Program-made: the position numbers and the translations under genes
DNA from: Chlamydiia bacterium
GTDB taxonomy: Bacteria > Chlamydiota > Chlamydiia > Chlamydiales > JAAZZY01
Assembly: GCA_014239035.1 (NCBI GenBank)
Contig: JAAZZY010000035.1
Coordinates: forward strand, 1 to 15,178
DNA: 15,178 nucleotides
Direction of reading: 5' to 3'
Notes under the pieces: generated by a model
The model's input: the letters and a program-made list of their open reading frames with translations, nothing else
Told to the model about the DNA's origin: nothing
Database searches by the model: none
Part shown: positions 1 through 8,026 of the stretch, one piece after another
Numbering within the stretch: the first letter of the stretch is position 1
Layout: the number at the start of each line of letters is the position of its first letter

Positions 1-37
1 CAAAAATAATAATGATGGCAAGTCTGCGTCTACTCAA
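1..37 (-). CDS. N-terminus of an unidentified gene running off the left edge
   Basis: On the minus strand a TTG codon at 37-35 opens a frame that stays open to the window edge (12 codons). It reads Met-Ser-Arg-Arg-Arg-Leu-Ala followed by four isoleucines and Phe. A short arginine cluster followed by a very hydrophobic run is what a signal peptide or first membrane anchor looks like. The start is supported by AGGGGGTGATC at 50-40, one mismatch from the full anti-16S complement, whose G-run ends 7 nt before the TTG, and by a TTGACA promoter just upstream. No family can be named from so few residues. It would be divergent from the 58-codon ORF at 343. An overlapping plus-strand ORF (12-110) has no such signals. 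Confidence 0.45.
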   Translation of the reverse strand, partial: MSRRRLAIIIIF

Positions 38-57
38 AAGATCACCCCCTGCTCGTC

Positions 58-85
58 ATCTTAGAGATAATTCTTTTTTTGTCAA
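58..85 (-). promoter_or_regulatory. Candidate sigma-70-type promoter for the left-edge gene
   Basis: Minus-strand TTGACA (85-80) matches the -35 consensus perfectly. It is separated by 16 nt from TAAGAT (63-58), 4 of 6 to the -10 consensus. Predicted transcription would begin near 51, leaving about 14 nt of leader that begins almost directly with the Shine-Dalgarno sequence. Confidence 0.45.
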
Positions 86-274
86 AAATGCAACCGAGAA
101 GTTTTATTGATTTTTTTGAAAAATATGCTACAGCATACTCGATTGTTGGTTAAGTATGAGGTGGTTGCGCTCTTGTAAGGGACGTTAGAAATAAATTGTA
201 AAGAACTGGAAATTTTAAATGAAAGTGGATCCTTAAAGTTTGCTTAAGTAGTTTTATATTAACTAGTTGAAGTT

Positions 275-280
275 TATAAT
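275..280 (+). promoter_or_regulatory. Candidate -10 box for the 58-codon ORF / ankyrin pair
   Basis: TATAAT at 275-280 is a perfect -10 match and would give a leader of about 55 nt before the ATG at 343. The hexamer 17 nt upstream (252-257, TTTTAT) is a poor -35, so this is only a suggestion in AT-rich DNA. Confidence 0.3.
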
Positions 281-342
281 CTTTCCTTGATAGAAAACTT
301 TTAGAAATGTTATCTCGTGGTTAGCGGCAACTTAAGGAGGCT

Positions 343-519
343 ATGATGCGACAGTCTAAAAAACATTTTGATATGCAACACAGACAACCTAAGTCTATTA
401 AAAAAGAACAAAAACTACATTACAAGCTAGATGAGCCCATTAAGGGCAATCCGAAAGAGCAAGACTGGCAACTTGAAAAGAGAAAGTTGGAAGAAAGAAA
501 AAGAGATCAACTTCGTTAA
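343..519 (+). CDS. Small basic protein of unknown function (58 aa), coupled to the ankyrin gene
   Basis: ATG at 343 or 346 follows AAGGAGG (334-340), the best ribosome binding site on the plus strand here. The 346 start has the better spacing (5 nt after AGGAGG). The product is hydrophilic, with many Lys, Arg, Glu and Gln, no membrane segment and no cysteine. Its last 15 residues (about 44-58) are an alternating basic/acidic stretch likely to form a helix or coiled coil. TAA at 517-519 is followed after 4 nt by the ATG of the ankyrin gene, which has no Shine-Dalgarno, so translation of the two is probably coupled. I do not recognise a family. It could be a small partner of the ankyrin protein or simply a leader ORF that loads ribosomes. 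Coding status is supported by the ribosome binding site, not by homology. Confidence 0.55.
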   Translation: MMRQSKKHFDMQHRQPKSIKKEQKLHYKLDEPIKGNPKEQDWQLEKRKLEERKRDQLR

Positions 520-523
520 GTAG

Positions 524-3500
524 ATGAAAGTAGAAGTCATTAAAGCTGGATTTGAACAAATGAACACCTTAATAGGTAAGGGGCCCCCTGCGATAGGTAA
601 GGGGCCCCTCCCTGTCGATTCTGAAGGAACTCTTAGAATTAAAAGAATTGTTAATGAAACTCTCAGACATATAGATCAAGCATCTCCAGCTCACAAGCTT
701 ACAGTTGATACTAAGCAGATGTTATCAGACCTTGAAAGGTTTGTTCTTTCTGACTTATCCGTATTAGGCTCAACTCAGATCAAAGTTTTTATAGCAGCAC
801 TGGGTGAATTTGGCCTCCCAAAAGAACAGTTTTTAGAGAACATTTTCATTGACGTTTTTTTGTGCGCAGTACCTCGTCCTTTGGATTTTCAAAATTTCGT
901 CGAAGCATTTCCAGAACTTAGAGAGATGAAAGATAGCCAAGGGCGTGGCCTTATCTCATCTGCAATTCTAGCTGGTTGTACTATAAAGCAAGTTGAGACT
1001 CTAATTGATTTAGGTTTTAACCTATCTATTATTGATGAGGAAGGATGCACTGTTGTTCATATGCTTGCTGAGAAGAAATTATTTAATCAGTCAACACGAA
1101 TTAATATGAACCTGCTTCACTTTTTTATAAAGCTATTAGCTAATAATAGAACTCTTGATCATAAAAATAAAATGGGACAGACAGCCTTGCATATAGCTGC
1201 AGCTTCGCACAATATAGTAATGTTTGAAGCCCTTCTTCTAGCTACTGGAAAAGCAAATTTAGAGATAGAAGATGCTCAAGGAAGGCGAGCTATTCATCTT
1301 TGCTTTTTAGAGTATCATCCAGATGCTCAAGTTTTGGCAAGTATGTTATTGAAAAAGGGCGTAGTTCTAAATAGCCAGGATCATCAAGGAAATACCCCTT
1401 TGCATTACGCTAGTCAAAAATTTGATACAACCTTTATTGAGGCGATGGCAAGAAAACTTCATTTTAGTGAGGTCAATCTTAAAAATACTTTAGGGCAAAC
1501 TCCAGCAGATCTCCTTTTAGTTAACCCAAATTTAGATGACGAAATTAGAGGGTTTTTAGAAAAGGATATCCAATTTAAACTTCGTCTTCCAGATGAACAG
1601 GGTTTTTATGACTGTGATGAGGATAATGATTTTGACTTTTCATCTGCCAACAATAGAGCTGAACTTCTTTTAACTTTTTTAACTCTGGATCCGAAAAGTG
1701 ATCGCGGCATTGCAGCAGCTAATATATTGCTTGATACTGCTTTTGAAACAGGTTCAGAGGGATTGTTTTTTTTATATATTACTATGTTTGAAGTTTCTGA
1801 CACTAACAAAGGTTTGCAAAGAGCTGTAGAGGCAGGTAATTCTCGATTTTTAGAAATATACCTTAGAGTAAATGAGTTTGAAAACAAGTTGGATGAATCT
1901 GATTACTCTACAATAGAACTTGCTGTCCTCTCTGGAGACTTAGAGACTTTAAGGCTTTGCCTAAGAGATGGATACGACTTCGGAAGAGAGGGAGATGGCG
2001 CGCTTAGGCTTGCTGCAGAAGCAAACTCTATTGAAATGGTCAGAGAGTTGGTTAAAGCAGGTGTTTTTTATCCTGGAGCGAAAATCGAAGGAAAATACAT
2101 TATTGCATACGCTTATGAACATGACGACTGGGACCTAATCCTTGCTATTCATAATTTGCATGAAAGAGACTATATTGGTAGATCATCGTTGTATATTTCT
2201 ATTGCTCGTACCCTTAAAGAATTTGTAATTTCTGCTGCTCAAAGAGGATATTTTTCACTTGTGAAAGATATTTCAATAATTGGTGCATTGGATATGTGTA
2301 AGCTTGCACCAGGCATGGCCATCATGGAAGAAGCTATAAAGCAAAAAAAATGGTGCTTTATCAGTCAATATATTGAAGCGCATCCTGATTATAAAGAAAT
2401 AGAAGTAGATGGTGAACCGCTCTTATTTAGAATGGCAAGGGATACTCAATCAGTTGAAAAGCGTGCAGGATTTGAAATGGCCGCCTTGATTGGTGGAGAT
2501 GATTTAGCTGATGCCGTTAAAATGCACGATGGAGAACGTTTTATTGATGTGGTATTTAGCAATAGAGCCTGGCCAATCCTTGCTAGGTTCTTAGCAAAAG
2601 TTGAAAACGTTTCGGTTTTAGGTTTAGATGAGCAAAAAGTTTTTGATGCAGTAATTGCAGATTTGACAGAGAACTCAGCATGGCTTGTGTGTAAAGAACT
2701 GATTAGAAACGGTGTTAAATTGGATCAAGTTATAGTTGATGGCCTTCCATTTCTTCACTATATTGTTAGAACTATTGGGGAAATTGAGGCCGCTGGGGTG
2801 GTTCTTTATTTTGGAGACTTAATTCATCAAAAAGATTCGTTTGGTAAAACACCTATTTTTTATGCTTTTCAAAATAAGGATAGGTACCTAGCTGGGGCTC
2901 TTATAAGTTCTGGAGCAAAAGTTTATGTAGAGGAATGGAACTTTGCACTCTCAAAAAACTCTTCATTGGTATTATTTCAAAAAATGCTCTATTTGGATGA
3001 AAATCTTAATATAGATGTAGATTTTCGATTAATAACACTTTTATACGGGTTTATAACTCCTTCAAATCAGCAATTACTGGATCCGGGTCTTGAAGAGAGA
3101 GCAAGTGAAATGCTAGTCTTTCTGAAAGATCAAAGAGTAGATGCTGTTTCTGAGATTCCTGATACTGAATATTATGGTAACCCATTTACTGAGCTTAGAG
3201 AATTTTTTAGTACCTTTACAGAGGTAGAATTAGAGGGGGTTTTAGGAATTGATGAAGCTGTGGTGCCAGTTGCCACACAAAGAGAAGCTTTTAAGCATTT
3301 TTTAAAGATTAGTGAAACAAGTGAGATCATAACGGGTGTCATACGCGATGACCCCTCTACAAGCTACAGACCCATTCATAGAATGCTCAAGCATCTTGCA
3401 AAAGCTCTTCCAAGCCTTAGAAGAGAAGAAGCGCTTACTTATTTAACTCAGATTTCTCGAATTGAACTAGGATATTGTATAGATCCCTACCAAAAAGTCT

Positions 3501-4471
3501 CTAAGTGGATCTATGGTATGCTTGAATCTTCCAAACCAGAGGAGCTTGCTGTCGTTGTAGATTTAGGAGATCCAATTGTTTCTCTAAGAAGAGACCTCTA
3601 CGCGAAGGTCAGAGAGTGGCGAGATATGGGGATGAGAGAGATTTTAGGTGAGACGAAAGGTGTAATTGATACACACGCTAGAAATTGGGCATATAGATAC
3701 TTTGGTCCAGAAGTTGGGCAGAGCTATGATGAGGTTGATATTTATCTAGATGCCCACGGAAAGAGCGAGCTTGCTATATACTTAAATAAAATAGAGTCTA
3801 GGGAGTCTATATTGACTGAGTTAAGGCAGCGGTTCAATAGTTACTTTTTAGGTTTTGCTTTTCAAAATATTGTTAGATTTTTAAAGAGAGAATTAGCCTC
3901 TCAAGAGCGAGTAGGGGAAGGAATGGCCCCAAAGAGCAGTGTAGTAATGGATTACTTTTATGAGCTTGTTAATTTAGAGAAGATTGCAGGTCTTGAAAGA
4001 GTTATGGAATCCTCTGGAGAACGCTTTAAAATACAAGCGTATCTTAAAATGCGAGCTTACATTAAAAGCTTAGAAGGTATTGTCGAAAATCATTTGGGTA
4101 ATATAGGAAGGTTAGAATTTATACTTAAGTATAGGCAAGAAGCAAAGGTAGTTGAGGAAGATGCTGAAGCTGTATATGCAAAAAAAGAGCGTATTGCATT
4201 ATCAGAGCAAAAAATTGACGAAGAAATGCTTCTCCTTGCCAAATTTAAAGGAGAGCTTGCATTGGCCCTAGAAAAGCTTGAATTTTACTATAGAGATAAC
4301 CGGAATTTATGTAGATCAGTAGATTATATTGAGGAAACAGCTAGCGCTAAACAAACTGGACTTTCTGAAAAGTATTTGACTTATTCAGATACCGATGAAA
4401 TCTCAATAAGCCTAGAAGGGAGCTGGGAATTTTTCCAACTCATCATGTTTCATGAAAGAACCAGTCTCTAA
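524..4471 (+). CDS. Large ankyrin-repeat protein, candidate effector (1315 aa)
   Basis: No signal peptide or membrane span is evident. Ankyrin repeats are clearest at about residues 137-345, with the consensus features G-x-T-x-L-H-x-A at 218-225 (GQTALHIA) and 289-296 (GNTPLHYA), and divergent copies at 253 (GRRAIHLC) and 324 (GQTPADLL). Degenerate repeats continue at about 428-515 and 738-805. Residues about 820-1160 are helical and unrecognised. About 1160-1280 is charged and coiled-coil-like. Near the N-terminus a 7-residue unit is duplicated (IGKGPPA, IGKGPLP; residues 17-30). ATG 524 is the earliest possible start, because 521-523 is an in-frame stop. There is no ribosome binding site, so translation probably depends on the 58-codon ORF ending 4 nt upstream. 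Ankyrin proteins are protein-protein interaction scaffolds and, in intracellular bacteria, frequent secreted effectors. That role is inferred here from family and from the adjacent secretion operon. Its target cannot be read from sequence. Confidence 0.85.
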   Translation: MKVEVIKAGFEQMNTLIGKGPPAIGKGPLPVDSEGTLRIKRIVNETLRHIDQASPAHKLTVDTKQMLSDLERFVLSDLSVLGSTQIKVFIAALGEFGLPKEQFLENIFIDVFLCAVPRPLDFQNFVEAFPELREMKDSQGRGLISSAILAGCTIKQVETLIDLGFNLSIIDEEGCTVVHMLAEKKLFNQSTRINMNLLHFFIKLLANNRTLDHKNKMGQTALHIAAASHNIVMFEALLLATGKANLEIEDAQGRRAIHLCFLEYHPDAQVLASMLLKKGVVLNSQDHQGNTPLHYASQKFDTTFIEAMARKLHFSEVNLKNTLGQTPADLLLVNPNLDDEIRGFLEKDIQFKLRLPDEQGFYDCDEDNDFDFSSANNRAELLLTFLTLDPKSDRGIAAANILLDTAFETGSEGLFFLYITMFEVSDTNKGLQRAVEAGNSRFLEIYLRVNEFENKLDESDYSTIELAVLSGDLETLRLCLRDGYDFGREGDGALRLAAEANSIEMVRELVKAGVFYPGAKIEGKYIIAYAYEHDDWDLILAIHNLHERDYIGRSSLYISIARTLKEFVISAAQRGYFSLVKDISIIGALDMCKLAPGMAIMEEAIKQKKWCFISQYIEAHPDYKEIEVDGEPLLFRMARDTQSVEKRAGFEMAALIGGDDLADAVKMHDGERFIDVVFSNRAWPILARFLAKVENVSVLGLDEQKVFDAVIADLTENSAWLVCKELIRNGVKLDQVIVDGLPFLHYIVRTIGEIEAAGVVLYFGDLIHQKDSFGKTPIFYAFQNKDRYLAGALISSGAKVYVEEWNFALSKNSSLVLFQKMLYLDENLNIDVDFRLITLLYGFITPSNQQLLDPGLEERASEMLVFLKDQRVDAVSEIPDTEYYGNPFTELREFFSTFTEVELEGVLGIDEAVVPVATQREAFKHFLKISETSEIITGVIRDDPSTSYRPIHRMLKHLAKALPSLRREEALTYLTQISRIELGYCIDPYQKVSKWIYGMLESSKPEELAVVVDLGDPIVSLRRDLYAKVREWRDMGMREILGETKGVIDTHARNWAYRYFGPEVGQSYDEVDIYLDAHGKSELAIYLNKIESRESILTELRQRFNSYFLGFAFQNIVRFLKRELASQERVGEGMAPKSSVVMDYFYELVNLEKIAGLERVMESSGERFKIQAYLKMRAYIKSLEGIVENHLGNIGRLEFILKYRQEAKVVEEDAEAVYAKKERIALSEQKIDEEMLLLAKFKGELALALEKLEFYYRDNRNLCRSVDYIEETASAKQTGLSEKYLTYSDTDEISISLEGSWEFFQLIMFHERTSL
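572..613 (+). repeat. 21-bp in-frame tandem duplication with GGGGCCCC cores
   Basis: Two adjacent 21-nt units (572-592 and 593-613) agree over their first 16 bases and differ mainly in the last five. Each contains the palindrome GGGGCCCC, conspicuous in AT-rich surroundings. Being a multiple of three, the unit adds 7 residues (IGKGPPA / IGKGPLP) without shifting frame. Confidence 0.8.
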
Positions 4472-6000
4472 AGAGGCTCAATCGATGAGCTTTGCAGCAT
4501 TCTTTTAACATCATCCATCATTTTAAGCTTTATTTGATGGCTCTCTAAAATAGACGCGCAATATTTATAGTGCTGCCATGCAGCTGGGGTATTGAATTCT
4601 TGATTGTAGAGCATGCAGAGGTTAAACTCTACTGCTGGGATATCAGGATTGATCTGATGTATCTTATAAAGAGCATCAATTGCTTTTTTTGGCTCTGATA
4701 GCTCAACGTAGATGTTGGAGAGCATGTGCCAACCTGCGCAGAAGTTAGGATATTTTTTTGTGCCAGCCTCTAGTATTTCTCTTCTTTCTTTGAGCTCGGG
4801 AGCATTTTGCTCTTTAGGGGGGACAACTGCTGCATGAAGAGTTTTGAGGTCGACTTTATTTTTTAGGTAGTCTTTATAGGCATCTAAATCAAGTGTTGAG
4901 ATTTGGTCTTTAAAAGAGAGTTTTTTTAATTCATTAAAAACTTTTTTTGCCTGCTTTTTTTCGTCATCAAATGCATGACTATAGCCAAGCATCATGGTGC
5001 AAAGAGCATCATGTGGTTGATACAGAAGAGCCTGTTGGTAGTATTTTTTAGCTTGTACATAGTCTTCGTCCATTAGATGAGTAGTTCCCAAATTTAAAAA
5101 GACGCAGCCAATAGTCTCTTTAATATCAACTTCCTTTAGGTATTTTACATTTACGGAATAGTAGTTGTCGTTTGGAATATGTATTCCCCGATGAGTTGTT
5201 TCAATATTTGTAATTTTTTCCCCGTCATTATAGCGCACGTAAATGTGACCAGGTGGGGTGATGATCTCTAAAGGAAGGTTAAGCCTTTGAGCTAAACATA
5301 AGTACACAATCGTAGTACCTAGGCAAACCCCTTGTTTAAGATCTAAAACTGCTGAGAGTTGTGAGAACTTGTGGTGTTCATTTTGAATATATTGATTGGG
5401 AAATCGGTATTTAAAATCAAAAAATAGAACCTGGTTGATCTGGCGGATAATTTCCTTATGAGTGGGGTTACTTGGAAGCCTAGCTATTACTTGTAGAGCC
5501 AAAAAATCTAGCTGGGCCTCATAGTTACGTATCCATTTTCGATCGATCTCACCCTCAAGCTGTGCAAGTAATATAGCGCGCCCTAAATCAATTTCTGAGG
5601 CACCAAGCTTTATGACTTCAGCTTCTGTTTGAGCTTTATATCCTTTTAATGATCTGTTGCCTAAATTAGCACTTAGAGTCTCTATAGCGCCTAGATATTT
5701 TTCATCCAAAAACTCTTCTTTGATACTTTTACCTAGCATAAAAGAAACAAAGCCATCGATGGATTGATCAATCAGAGGCAAGTGAATAAGCGTGTCATCT
5801 TCACCTTGAGACTTTCTTAAAAGTAGCTGGGCATGCTGGAGTGCTTTTTTGCCTATAGCCTGGTCAGGGTAGAGCTTATAAAGAGCAATATGTTGGGTGA
5901 TGGAATTAGGGTCTAATCCACTGTAGAGACTAGAGAGCTGGTTTTCATCATAGGCTGTGAGTGCAGCACTAAGAGTTAGAAGTAATAGAAGATATCGCAT
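4468..6000 (-). CDS. Exported transglutaminase-fold (SirB1-like) protein with TPR repeats
   Basis: Residues 1-16 (a short Arg, a run of leucines, then small residues before Ala-Tyr) look like a cleavable signal peptide, so the 510-aa product should leave the cytoplasm. Residues about 185-275 match the transglutaminase-like core found in SirB1-type proteins. They contain a Cys in GVCLG (Cys226), a His in PGHIYVR (His252) and an acidic residue in NIETTH (Glu267), so a Cys-His-acid triad may be present. TPR-like helix pairs follow at about 296-360 and 420-485. The start overlaps the end of malQ by 32 nt and has AAGGAAG 7 nt upstream, so it is the last gene of the secretion operon. The TAG stop shares 4 nt with the ankyrin gene's TAA on the opposite strand. 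Enzymatic activity and substrate are unknown. SirB1-type proteins are often assigned no activity, so a binding role is equally possible. Confidence 0.75.
   Translation of the reverse strand: MRYLLLLLTLSAALTAYDENQLSSLYSGLDPNSITQHIALYKLYPDQAIGKKALQHAQLLLRKSQGEDDTLIHLPLIDQSIDGFVSFMLGKSIKEEFLDEKYLGAIETLSANLGNRSLKGYKAQTEAEVIKLGASEIDLGRAILLAQLEGEIDRKWIRNYEAQLDFLALQVIARLPSNPTHKEIIRQINQVLFFDFKYRFPNQYIQNEHHKFSQLSAVLDLKQGVCLGTTIVYLCLAQRLNLPLEIITPPGHIYVRYNDGEKITNIETTHRGIHIPNDNYYSVNVKYLKEVDIKETIGCVFLNLGTTHLMDEDYVQAKKYYQQALLYQPHDALCTMMLGYSHAFDDEKKQAKKVFNELKKLSFKDQISTLDLDAYKDYLKNKVDLKTLHAAVVPPKEQNAPELKERREILEAGTKKYPNFCAGWHMLSNIYVELSEPKKAIDALYKIHQINPDIPAVEFNLCMLYNQEFNTPAAWQHYKYCASILESHQIKLKMMDDVKRMLQSSSIEPL
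4476..4490. other. Small hairpin at the convergent gene junction
   Basis: GCTCA (4476-4480) and TGAGC (4486-4490) form a 5-bp stem with a 5-nt loop just past the ankyrin stop codon and inside the 3' end of the opposing gene. No proper T-run follows on either strand, so it is at best a weak terminator or a pause site. Confidence 0.2.
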
Positions 6001-7561
6001 CAGAGAGCTTCCTTGAAGTTACAATTTGTTCGACTGAGGGAATAAACTTGTACCTCCAATTTTTTTTCGAAGGTGTTCCAGGATAGTTGATTCTTTCTTT
6101 ATTATAATCCTTATGGACCATGTTAGGGAAAAGTGCAAGATACTCCTGAAGTAGGTTTGCATGAAATAAACTGCTTGTGTCGTGACTGTCTTTGAGAATG
6201 CTTTTTCGCTTTTTGGCATCTAATGTTTTGGTAAAGCTCCAGCCTTTCCATAAAGCATAGAGCCGAGCAACCTTTGGATATTTATTCCACCACTGCAAAA
6301 GAGTAACTGTGTCATGGGAGGCCACATGAGTGATTGAGGCAACAGGATATAATGGAAAAGGAACAAAATCTAACCCCCCAGCGCCTGTACGCTGCCAGGT
6401 TAGTATATTTGTTCCACAAACACCAAGGTATCCTAAGACATCTTTAATGGTCTGAGGGATTACTAAGTCCTCACCAATTGGAAGTAGCTTGGAATTTTTA
6501 ATGAGCATAGTTAAAAATTCTTTGCCATGGTCTAGCCACTTTGATGGATCTTCTGGATCAAAAGCCCCATCAGCTCCTTTTTTACCTTTAGGGATATTCC
6601 ATGTGCGAAAAAAACCTATAACGTGATCCAAGCGGTAAATATGGAAAAAATTTTCAGCTATTTTTAAGCGAGTTATCCACCACTTATAACCTGTTTTTCG
6701 AAGAAGATCCCAGTTATAAGCTGGGAAATTCCAATCTTGTCCGTCAGGAGTTAAATCATCTGGAGGTGAGCCAACCGAGCAGTCCATTAAAAATAAGTCA
6801 CTCTGACTCCATACATCACAGCTTGTTTTACTCACTAAAAAAGGGAGATCTCCAATCAAGAGGACTTTGTTTTTCTCAGCGTGTAGTTTCACTTTATGCA
6901 TTTGGTTAAAGCAAAAAAATTGTATCATCGCATAGAAGTTTACTCTTTTGGTGTGCTTTTTTAAGTGGTCTTTTTTTTGTTTAGGAGTGATTTTTTTACA
7001 ATTCTTTGGCCAGAATTCCCAGCTGTCACCCTGATATAATTCACAGAATGCGCAATAAAGACCATAGTCTTCAATCCAGGTGTTTTTATTTAGGAAACTT
7101 TTATAGGCTGACTTTTTTTCAATGAGATGAAAATATTTATTGTAGTAGTTTTCTAAAAATTTGAATTTCTCTGAGCGTGCTTTGCTGTAATCAAACAGCT
7201 CAGTTGGTTTTGCAGACTGCATCTTGTTGAGCATTTTCTTTAGCTCTACATCTTTTTCAAAACAAGGAAGATCATGTAAGCTTAGATAGATAGGATTGAG
7301 TGCAAATGTGGAAATGGGATTATAAGGGCTATTATCAAAGCCGGAATCTTTTATTGGTAGAAGCTGAATGAAATTTAACCCTACCTTTGGACACCAGTCT
7401 AGAAGTGGAATGAGATCTAAAAATTCTCCGCTATAGCTATTTTTTTTTGAGTGTAGAGAAGAAAGCATGATAATAATGCCATGATGGGGTCCTACTCCTA
7501 CTTTTTTCCATTGGCGAGCACACTCACTTTTAAGGAGTTGTTTGGTGAAAATATCTTGCAT
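5969..7561 (-). CDS. malQ: 4-alpha-glucanotransferase (amylomaltase, GH77)
   Basis: MalQ transfers alpha-1,4-glucan segments between maltodextrins in glycogen metabolism. The 530-aa length is normal for the family. Visible signatures are SPYNPIS (78-84), the IGDLPF block (236-241), the nucleophile loop IYRLDH with Asp312, the acid/base in PIGEDL (Glu364), the stabilising Asp417 in ASHDT, and the C-terminal NYPGTP...NW motif (492-502). All three catalytic acids are present, so it should be active. Its ATG directly follows the TAA of the chaperone gene with no gap, and GGAG sits 7 nt before the ATG. Placement directly after the gatekeeper and its chaperone matches Chlamydia. There, glycogen enzymes including MalQ have been reported as type III secretion substrates, so secretion is possible here but not shown by the sequence. 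Confidence 0.95.
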   Translation of the reverse strand: MQDIFTKQLLKSECARQWKKVGVGPHHGIIIMLSSLHSKKNSYSGEFLDLIPLLDWCPKVGLNFIQLLPIKDSGFDNSPYNPISTFALNPIYLSLHDLPCFEKDVELKKMLNKMQSAKPTELFDYSKARSEKFKFLENYYNKYFHLIEKKSAYKSFLNKNTWIEDYGLYCAFCELYQGDSWEFWPKNCKKITPKQKKDHLKKHTKRVNFYAMIQFFCFNQMHKVKLHAEKNKVLLIGDLPFLVSKTSCDVWSQSDLFLMDCSVGSPPDDLTPDGQDWNFPAYNWDLLRKTGYKWWITRLKIAENFFHIYRLDHVIGFFRTWNIPKGKKGADGAFDPEDPSKWLDHGKEFLTMLIKNSKLLPIGEDLVIPQTIKDVLGYLGVCGTNILTWQRTGAGGLDFVPFPLYPVASITHVASHDTVTLLQWWNKYPKVARLYALWKGWSFTKTLDAKKRKSILKDSHDTSSLFHANLLQEYLALFPNMVHKDYNKERINYPGTPSKKNWRYKFIPSVEQIVTSRKLSDAISSITSNS

Positions 7562-8026
7562 TTACTCTCCAAAAAAATCGGTGGGATCTGACTGAGAAAG
7601 GTAATCCTCTTCATGCGAGGGGGCTGAAGAACCATTATCAAGGGAATCTTTCCAGTTCATTGCCTTTTTAATAAACGGGGTTAACATGCTTAAGATGTTT
7701 TCCACAGTAAAAACTTCAAGTTCTAATTTTTCAAAGAGAATAAGGCTATTAACTTTTTTACTGTAGGCAAAGTTGCCAAGCCTCGGGTAGGGCCTAGCAT
7801 TAGACTTCAGCGCTGCCAGAAGTGTGTCTTCTCGAAATTTCCCCGGCGGGAGCTCTCCTAATATAGAACCCATAATGAAGTAGGTTTCTGTTGGGTCAAG
7901 CTCAAGTTGCACTTCAATTTTATCTTTGATATTGATAAGGCATGAATTATTTTCATCCGGCTTTAAACTAAGAGATAAATACTTGGAAAGATCTTCCAAA
8001 AGCACTGTAAATTTATCAGCAATCAT
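7562..8026 (-). CDS. CesT/SycE-family type III secretion chaperone (probable CopN chaperone)
   Basis: This 154-aa acidic protein has the layout of class I secretion chaperones: an N-terminal helix (about 2-17), a beta-rich middle (about 25-60, with LELDPTETYFIMGSILGELP), a second helix before the ARPYPRLG segment, further strands (SLILFEKLEL) and a C-terminal helix (about 107-125). The last 30 residues are a polar, acidic, probably disordered tail. Such chaperones are cytoplasmic dimers that hold one or a few substrates secretion-competent. Its ATG overlaps the upstream gatekeeper's stop codon (ATGA, 8026-8023), so the two are translationally coupled. In C. trachomatis the gene in this position (CT088, Scc1) is a CopN chaperone, and I infer the same pairing here. 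Family assignment rests on pattern and position, as these proteins diverge strongly. Confidence 0.8.
   Translation of the reverse strand: MIADKFTVLLEDLSKYLSLSLKPDENNSCLINIKDKIEVQLELDPTETYFIMGSILGELPPGKFREDTLLAALKSNARPYPRLGNFAYSKKVNSLILFEKLELEVFTVENILSMLTPFIKKAMNWKDSLDNGSSAPSHEEDYLSQSDPTDFFGE

Larger units (their letters stand above)
38..342. other. AT-rich divergent intergenic region
   Basis: No convincing gene was found between the left-edge start codon and the 58-codon ORF. It holds the minus-strand promoter and ribosome binding site near 40-85, and a perfect -10 box (TATAAT, 275-280, plus strand) about 60 nt before the next ATG, but no good -35 at the right distance. A short stem TATGC/GCATA (124-128 with 133-137) and an alternative CATACT/AGTATG pairing (134-139 with 153-158) share bases, but both are weak. 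Confidence 0.5.

Noticed and set aside
12..110. Plus-strand ORF of 32 codons at the left edge
   Set aside because: No ribosome binding site, and it lies opposite a better supported minus-strand start, Shine-Dalgarno and promoter.
124..158. Two mutually exclusive short hairpins resembling an attenuator
   Set aside because: Stems are only 5-6 bp and AT-rich, there is no leader peptide or T-run, and they lie upstream of the only plausible plus-strand -10, so they would not be transcribed from it.
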